DNA from: an uncultured Clostridia bacterium
Lineage (GTDB): Bacteria; Bacillota; Clostridia; Oscillospirales; Acutalibacteraceae
Assembly (NCBI GenBank): GCA_937915775.1
Contig: CALGGQ010000207.1
Location: 1 to 9,730, forward strand
Length of the DNA: 9,730 bases
Direction of reading: 5' to 3'
The notes beneath the pieces were generated by a model, which saw only the letters and a list, made by a program, of their open reading frames with translations, searched no databases and was not told where the DNA came from. Positions 6,976 through 9,730 of the stretch are shown one piece after another. A program made the translations under genes and the position numbers. Every line of letters starts with the position of its first letter. The stretch's first letter is position 1.

Positions 6976-7947
6976 TCACTTCTCATCGGTAAAATTCACG
7001 GTGTGGTGCGGAGAGGAAAGGCCGTGGTGATAGAGCTTTCTGTTATCGAGCGCCCACTGTCTGTCCGTGAACTGGTGCGGCTCCGTCTTTTCCGTTGCGG
7101 CGTTGACCTCGTAAATCGTCGCGTCCAGATTATCGAGCTGCGAAAGGATAATCGCCTCCAGGAACATCGGACGGACGGCGGCGCCGAACTCCGGCTCGCC
7201 GTGGTGCGCAATCACCATATGCTCGAGCAGAGTGACGATTTCACTGTCAATGCCAAGCTCCTTCGCCGCATCGTTGATGTACATGGCGCCTTTCACAAGA
7301 TGACCGATCAGCTCACCCTCGGCGGTGTAGCCTCTGGCAAGCCCCGTCTTGCCTGTTTCGAGCTCCCAGGTTTTGGCAACGTCGTGCAAAATCACGCCGG
7401 AGAGCAGCAGCTCGCGGTGGACGTTCGGATAAATGCGGCACGTCTCCTCCGCCAGACGCAGCATACTCATCGTGTGGTACATCAGCCCGCCGACCATCGC
7501 GTGGTGCAGCTTCAGCGCTGCGGGATAGGTCACGAGCTTTTCGCGGTGCTCGTCAATGATTTTCAGCACGATGGCGCGCAGCTCCTCATTTTCAAACTGC
7601 TCCACGCGCTTATGTATCATCTCAAACAGCTGCTCGCCGCCGATTTCCGCCGCCGGCACCAAATCGGAAAGCCGGTATTCGTCGCCTTCTCTGACCGGTC
7701 GGATCTGCGACACACGGAACTGGTCGCGCCCGTTATACTGCTCCACTGTGCCGCGGATTTTGACGATCATATCCGTTTCAAAGATATTGCTGCCGCTGAA
7801 ATCCCACAGCTTCGCGCTCATTTCGCCCTCTTTATCGCCGATGATTAAATCGAGATAGGAGGCGCCGTTTTTCGTCTTTTTTTCCTCACATTTTTTAATC
7901 ACGACAAAGCCGTCTGCCATGCCGTTCGGAAGGGTTGTAAAATTCAT
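6976..7947 (-). CDS. yhaM: 3'-5' exoribonuclease of the YhaM family (OB fold plus HD domain)
   Basis: YhaM (Cbf1) is a Gram-positive 3'-to-5' exoribonuclease that trims RNA ends. The 323-residue product fits the family (about 314). An N-terminal OB-fold nucleic-acid-binding domain (about residues 10-90, with LDLIIGDKEGEMSAKLWDF) precedes an HD-domain (about 140-285). HD-domain marks are His148-His149, His158, His188-Asp189 in VILHDVAK, His216, His248-His249 in IAHHGEPEFG, and Asp272 in SQLDNLDA. The ATG at 7947 is preceded by CAGGAG with seven bases between. It is first in a two-gene unit with prmA, driven by the promoter at 7976-8004. An 846-base open frame on the opposite strand (7003-7848) is a shadow. 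The family call is firm; RNA rather than DNA as preferred substrate is inferred from Bacillus. Confidence 0.93.
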   Translation of the reverse strand: MNFTTLPNGMADGFVVIKKCEEKKTKNGASYLDLIIGDKEGEMSAKLWDFSGSNIFETDMIVKIRGTVEQYNGRDQFRVSQIRPVREGDEYRLSDLVPAAEIGGEQLFEMIHKRVEQFENEELRAIVLKIIDEHREKLVTYPAALKLHHAMVGGLMYHTMSMLRLAEETCRIYPNVHRELLLSGVILHDVAKTWELETGKTGLARGYTAEGELIGHLVKGAMYINDAAKELGIDSEIVTLLEHMVIAHHGEPEFGAAVRPMFLEAIILSQLDNLDATIYEVNAATEKTEPHQFTDRQWALDNRKLYHHGLSSPHHTVNFTDEK

Positions 7948-7975
7948 CGTATTTCTCCTGAGTGATATTGAGTTT

Positions 7976-8004
7976 ATTATACCCTAATATCTTCTGCGGT
8001 GCAA
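7976..8004 (-). promoter_or_regulatory. Sigma-A type promoter of yhaM-prmA
   Basis: Read on the minus strand, TTGCAC (8004-7999) is followed by exactly 17 bases and a perfect TATAAT (7981-7976). Transcription would start near 7969, about 22 bases before the yhaM ATG, leaving just enough leader for its CAGGAG ribosome site. Confidence 0.8.
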
Positions 8005-8039
8005 GTGCCAAATAAACGCCGTCCGAAAAACGGAACCGT

Positions 8040-8390
8040 TCAGTCCTGCGCCTCCTCTAACAGCTTGGCAGAAAGGCGGGAGAGCGCTTCGATATGCTCC
8101 CTGTCGTTGCGCGAGGCAAGCAGAAAGACAGTGCGTTTGTCCACTGTCGGCATCGCGGCGATGGCGGAGGTGAGCACCGTATCGGATTTCGCGTGCGGCA
8201 CAAGCACCGTCGGCGTCAGCTCTGTTGCAAGCTCCGCTTCCCGTTCATACACTGCCCGGCGGAACGCCGTCAAATCTGTGATATACCCGCGTTCATACAG
8301 CAGCCCTGTCAGTGCCTCAATCGCCTGCTGCGTATCCGCCGCAGGCGTATGAATTATCAGCTCCTGATTCGCCAGTTCCTCCCAATGCAA
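8040..8390 (-). CDS. Small orphan PTS EIIA-like protein (fructose/mannitol/Ntr type)
   Basis: The product resembles the EIIA domain of the fructose/mannitol/nitrogen phosphotransferase type, which receives phosphate from HPr on a histidine. Visible are an N-terminal helix region (ELANQELIIHTPAADTQQAI), LLYERGYITD, AVYEREAE, and the phosphorylation-site block VPHAKSDTV with its histidine at residue 66. VFLLASRND followed by EHIEALSRLSAKLLE matches the C-terminal strand and helix. At 116 residues it is shorter than the usual 140-150: the stretch after PHAKSD is compressed and the final helices are missing. No EIIB, EIIC or other PTS gene is nearby. I chose TTG at 8390 because GGTGAT, a match to the extended ribosome site, lies four bases upstream. 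The longer frame (TTG 8402 or GTG 8399) begins inside a terminator stem. It may be a regulatory EIIA or a decaying remnant. Confidence 0.62.
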   Translation of the reverse strand: MHWEELANQELIIHTPAADTQQAIEALTGLLYERGYITDLTAFRRAVYEREAELATELTPTVLVPHAKSDTVLTSAIAAMPTVDKRTVFLLASRNDREHIEALSRLSAKLLEEAQD

Positions 8391-8420
8391 AACAATCACC
8401 AAGCATAGTTTGCTCGGTGA
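8389..8420 (-). terminator. Intrinsic terminator after the PAS gene
   Basis: On the minus strand a 10-bp stem TCACCGAGCA / TGCTTGGTGA (one G-T pair; 8420-8411 and 8405-8396) closes an AACTA loop and runs into TTGTTTTG. It starts nine bases after the TAA of the PAS gene. The right arm overlaps the 5' edge of the EIIA-like frame and includes the GGTGAT used as its ribosome site. Confidence 0.7.
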
Positions 8421-8428
8421 CTGCTTAT

Positions 8429-9589
8429 TTATAAGTTGATTTCCATGGGAAGATGCTCCTCCTCCGGTCTTTTTAAAATACCGATGGTGGATTTTTCGCC
8501 GTTTTTGCCGATGACCAGACGCCGCCTGTCAACAACCGTCAGCAGCGTACCGTCCTTTTTTTGAAAACGGTAATAGGTTTTGGAAACCTGCTTTTCGTTG
8601 ACGTTTTTCAGCTCCTCCTTTGCACGCTGAACATCCTCCGGCAGCATCAGCCGCGTGAAATCGCCGCCCAGCTTTTCAAAAAATTCCGTGCGGGAATAGC
8701 CGATGAGACGGATGAAATCCGTGGACACCACATCGAGGAGAAACAGTGTGTCAAACCCCGTGCAGAACAGCGGACCGGGCAGGTTTTTGAAGATATTAAC
8801 CATCACCTCGCGCTCGCTGTCGGCATGCTGCTCCGCCTCCTTCACCTTTGTGATATCGGTGAATACCGCGTGCAGAACGGGGCTGCCGTCCTCGTCATAG
8901 CGCTGAATAGCGCTGTTCATCTTACACCAGATATAGGATTTGTCCGGCTTCAGCACGCGCAGCTCCATATCAATGGGCTTCTTCGTCGCCATCGTGTTGC
9001 CGATTGCCTGAAAGACGGCGCTTTTATCCTCCTTATGTATCAGCGTATCCAGCTTGTAAATCCGGTTGAGATAGGCGTCCTTTGCCGCGCCGAAATACCG
9101 CGCGCACGCCTTGTTCATATACAGCACCTCAAACTGCATATCCTGTGTGACTTTGAAAAGGCACACACCGCCCTCGACTAAGTCAATCAGCCGGTTGAGC
9201 GATTCGGACCGGCGCTGCAGCTGCTGCGTTTTCTGTTCCGAACGGGAGATATCCGCCAGCGCCAGACGGCACAGCGTACTGTTCGGCACGCTCTGACCGA
9301 TACAGTGCACGAAGGCAAAGCGGTCATCCTTTCCCTTTATATTGAAATCCAGATAGACATAGGGTGAATTCTTCTTGCAGATTTGCTTCATCACCGTTTC
9401 GCGGTCCTTCGGATTCAGTACGGTATGCAAAAACAGCTTCCCCTGCTTAATTTTACTCGGGTGTACCCCGGTAAAATCGGCAAAATGGCTGTCAGATTCC
9501 AGCACGCGCAGGTTATCCGCCTTATCAACCACTAAGGACATAAACTCCACGTCAAATGCTGTGTTTTCGTTTTCCAGCGTAGCTCCCAC
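8429..9589 (-). CDS. Triple PAS-domain protein without an output domain
   Basis: The protein is built from three PAS sensor domains. Numbering from a GTG start at 9589 (386 residues): PAS1 about 16-118, ending LALADISRSEQ; a short helical linker; PAS2 about 133-250, with FEVLYMNKACARYFG and ending AVFTDITKVKEAE; PAS3 about 262-375, with IRLIGYSRTEFFEKLG and RFQKKDGTLLTVVDRR. There is no kinase, GGDEF, EAL or DNA-binding domain, and the frame ends cleanly before a terminator, so it is not cut by the window. No signal peptide or membrane segment is seen; it should be cytoplasmic. The start is uncertain: the frame is open to an ATG at 9721, but that part is AT-rich and lies across a promoter. 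GTG 9589 has AAAGGA only one base away, CTG 9577 has GGGAG five bases upstream, and ATG 9541 is next. Ligand and partner are unknown. Confidence 0.78.
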   Translation of the reverse strand: MGATLENENTAFDVEFMSLVVDKADNLRVLESDSHFADFTGVHPSKIKQGKLFLHTVLNPKDRETVMKQICKKNSPYVYLDFNIKGKDDRFAFVHCIGQSVPNSTLCRLALADISRSEQKTQQLQRRSESLNRLIDLVEGGVCLFKVTQDMQFEVLYMNKACARYFGAAKDAYLNRIYKLDTLIHKEDKSAVFQAIGNTMATKKPIDMELRVLKPDKSYIWCKMNSAIQRYDEDGSPVLHAVFTDITKVKEAEQHADSEREVMVNIFKNLPGPLFCTGFDTLFLLDVVSTDFIRLIGYSRTEFFEKLGGDFTRLMLPEDVQRAKEELKNVNEKQVSKTYYRFQKKDGTLLTVVDRRRLVIGKNGEKSTIGILKRPEEEHLPMEINL

Positions 9590-9619
9590 ATCCTTTCTGC
9601 TGAATGATTTTACAAGTTG

Positions 9620-9628
9620 ATTATACCA
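9620..9628 (-). promoter_or_regulatory. Extended -10 promoter for the PAS gene
   Basis: On the minus strand TGGTATAAT (9628-9620) is a perfect -10 with TG extension, the same form as the murA promoter. The -35 position (CTGAAT, 9648-9643) is poor. Transcription would begin near 9613, which rules out translation from the far-upstream ATG at 9721 for this transcript. Confidence 0.55.
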
Positions 9629-9692
9629 TATTTTTATTCCGAATTCAGTAATTATATGTTGAATTAATAATAAATTAACAAGTGAAAAAATA

Positions 9693-9721
9693 TTGTAATT
9701 ACTGTCGCAATATGGTATCAT
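9693..9721 (+). promoter_or_regulatory. Possible outward promoter at the right edge
   Basis: On the plus strand TTGTAA (9693-9698), a 17-base spacer and TATCAT (9716-9721) with a preceding TGG form a plausible promoter for a gene beyond the window. The region is very AT-rich, so chance matches are likely; no downstream sequence is available to test it. Confidence 0.3.
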
Positions 9722-9730
9722 ATTAAACTA

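Noticed and set aside
7003..7848. 281-codon open frame on the plus strand
   Set aside because: It is exactly antisense to yhaM, has no ribosome site or family features, and arises from the GC-biased codon pattern of the real gene.
8561..9181. 206-codon plus-strand frame opposite the PAS gene
   Set aside because: Antisense shadow of a clearly supported PAS protein; no motif seen.
9590..9721. N-terminal extension of the PAS protein to the ATG at 9721
   Set aside because: The stretch is very AT-rich, crosses a perfect extended -10, has no ribosome site and adds no domain.

Overview
The window looks like a contig from an uncultured gut-type Bacillota (Clostridia-like) bacterium. The reasons are the gene set (walJ/yycJ next to rlmH, a YhaM-type exoribonuclease, a MurA of the MurA2/MurZ type), strong AGGAGG-like ribosome sites, sigma-A promoters in AT-rich gaps and mid-to-high GC coding DNA. 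No rRNA, tRNA, CRISPR array, phage gene or insertion sequence was seen.

Layout. Positions 1-16 are Illumina adapter, not genome. Positions 17-1960 (minus) form one open frame that starts as L-aspartate oxidase (nadB, first 273 residues) and switches in frame, at a shared Leu-Gln-Pro-Arg-Asp, to the middle of the excinuclease subunit UvrA. It is most simply a chimeric join: neither half is complete, and composition changes along the uvrA part. From 1961 to 2353 is an AT-rich divergent promoter region with a good minus-strand nadB promoter, a plus-strand extended -10 for murA and a 17-bp palindrome. Positions 2354-5979 (plus) hold murA (TTG start), a terminator, then walJ, rlmH and a membrane acyltransferase, ended by a strong hairpin. 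Positions 6016-7947 (minus) are a two-gene unit, yhaM then prmA, behind a near-consensus promoter. Positions 8040-8390 (minus) hold a small, orphan PTS EIIA-like gene. Positions 8429-9589 (minus) hold a protein with three PAS domains and no output domain, closed by a terminator that overlaps the upstream edge of the EIIA-like frame. The last 110 bases are an AT-rich promoter region.

Functionally this is mostly housekeeping: peptidoglycan precursor synthesis (MurA), a cell-wall/DNA-metabolism linked MBL nuclease (WalJ), ribosome modification (RlmH on 23S rRNA, PrmA on protein L11), RNA turnover (YhaM) and possible surface-polymer acylation. The less ordinary parts are the orphan EIIA-like and triple-PAS proteins. 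I did not find a convincing new biological system. The most eye-catching object, a NadB-UvrA fusion, is better explained as an assembly or library artefact.
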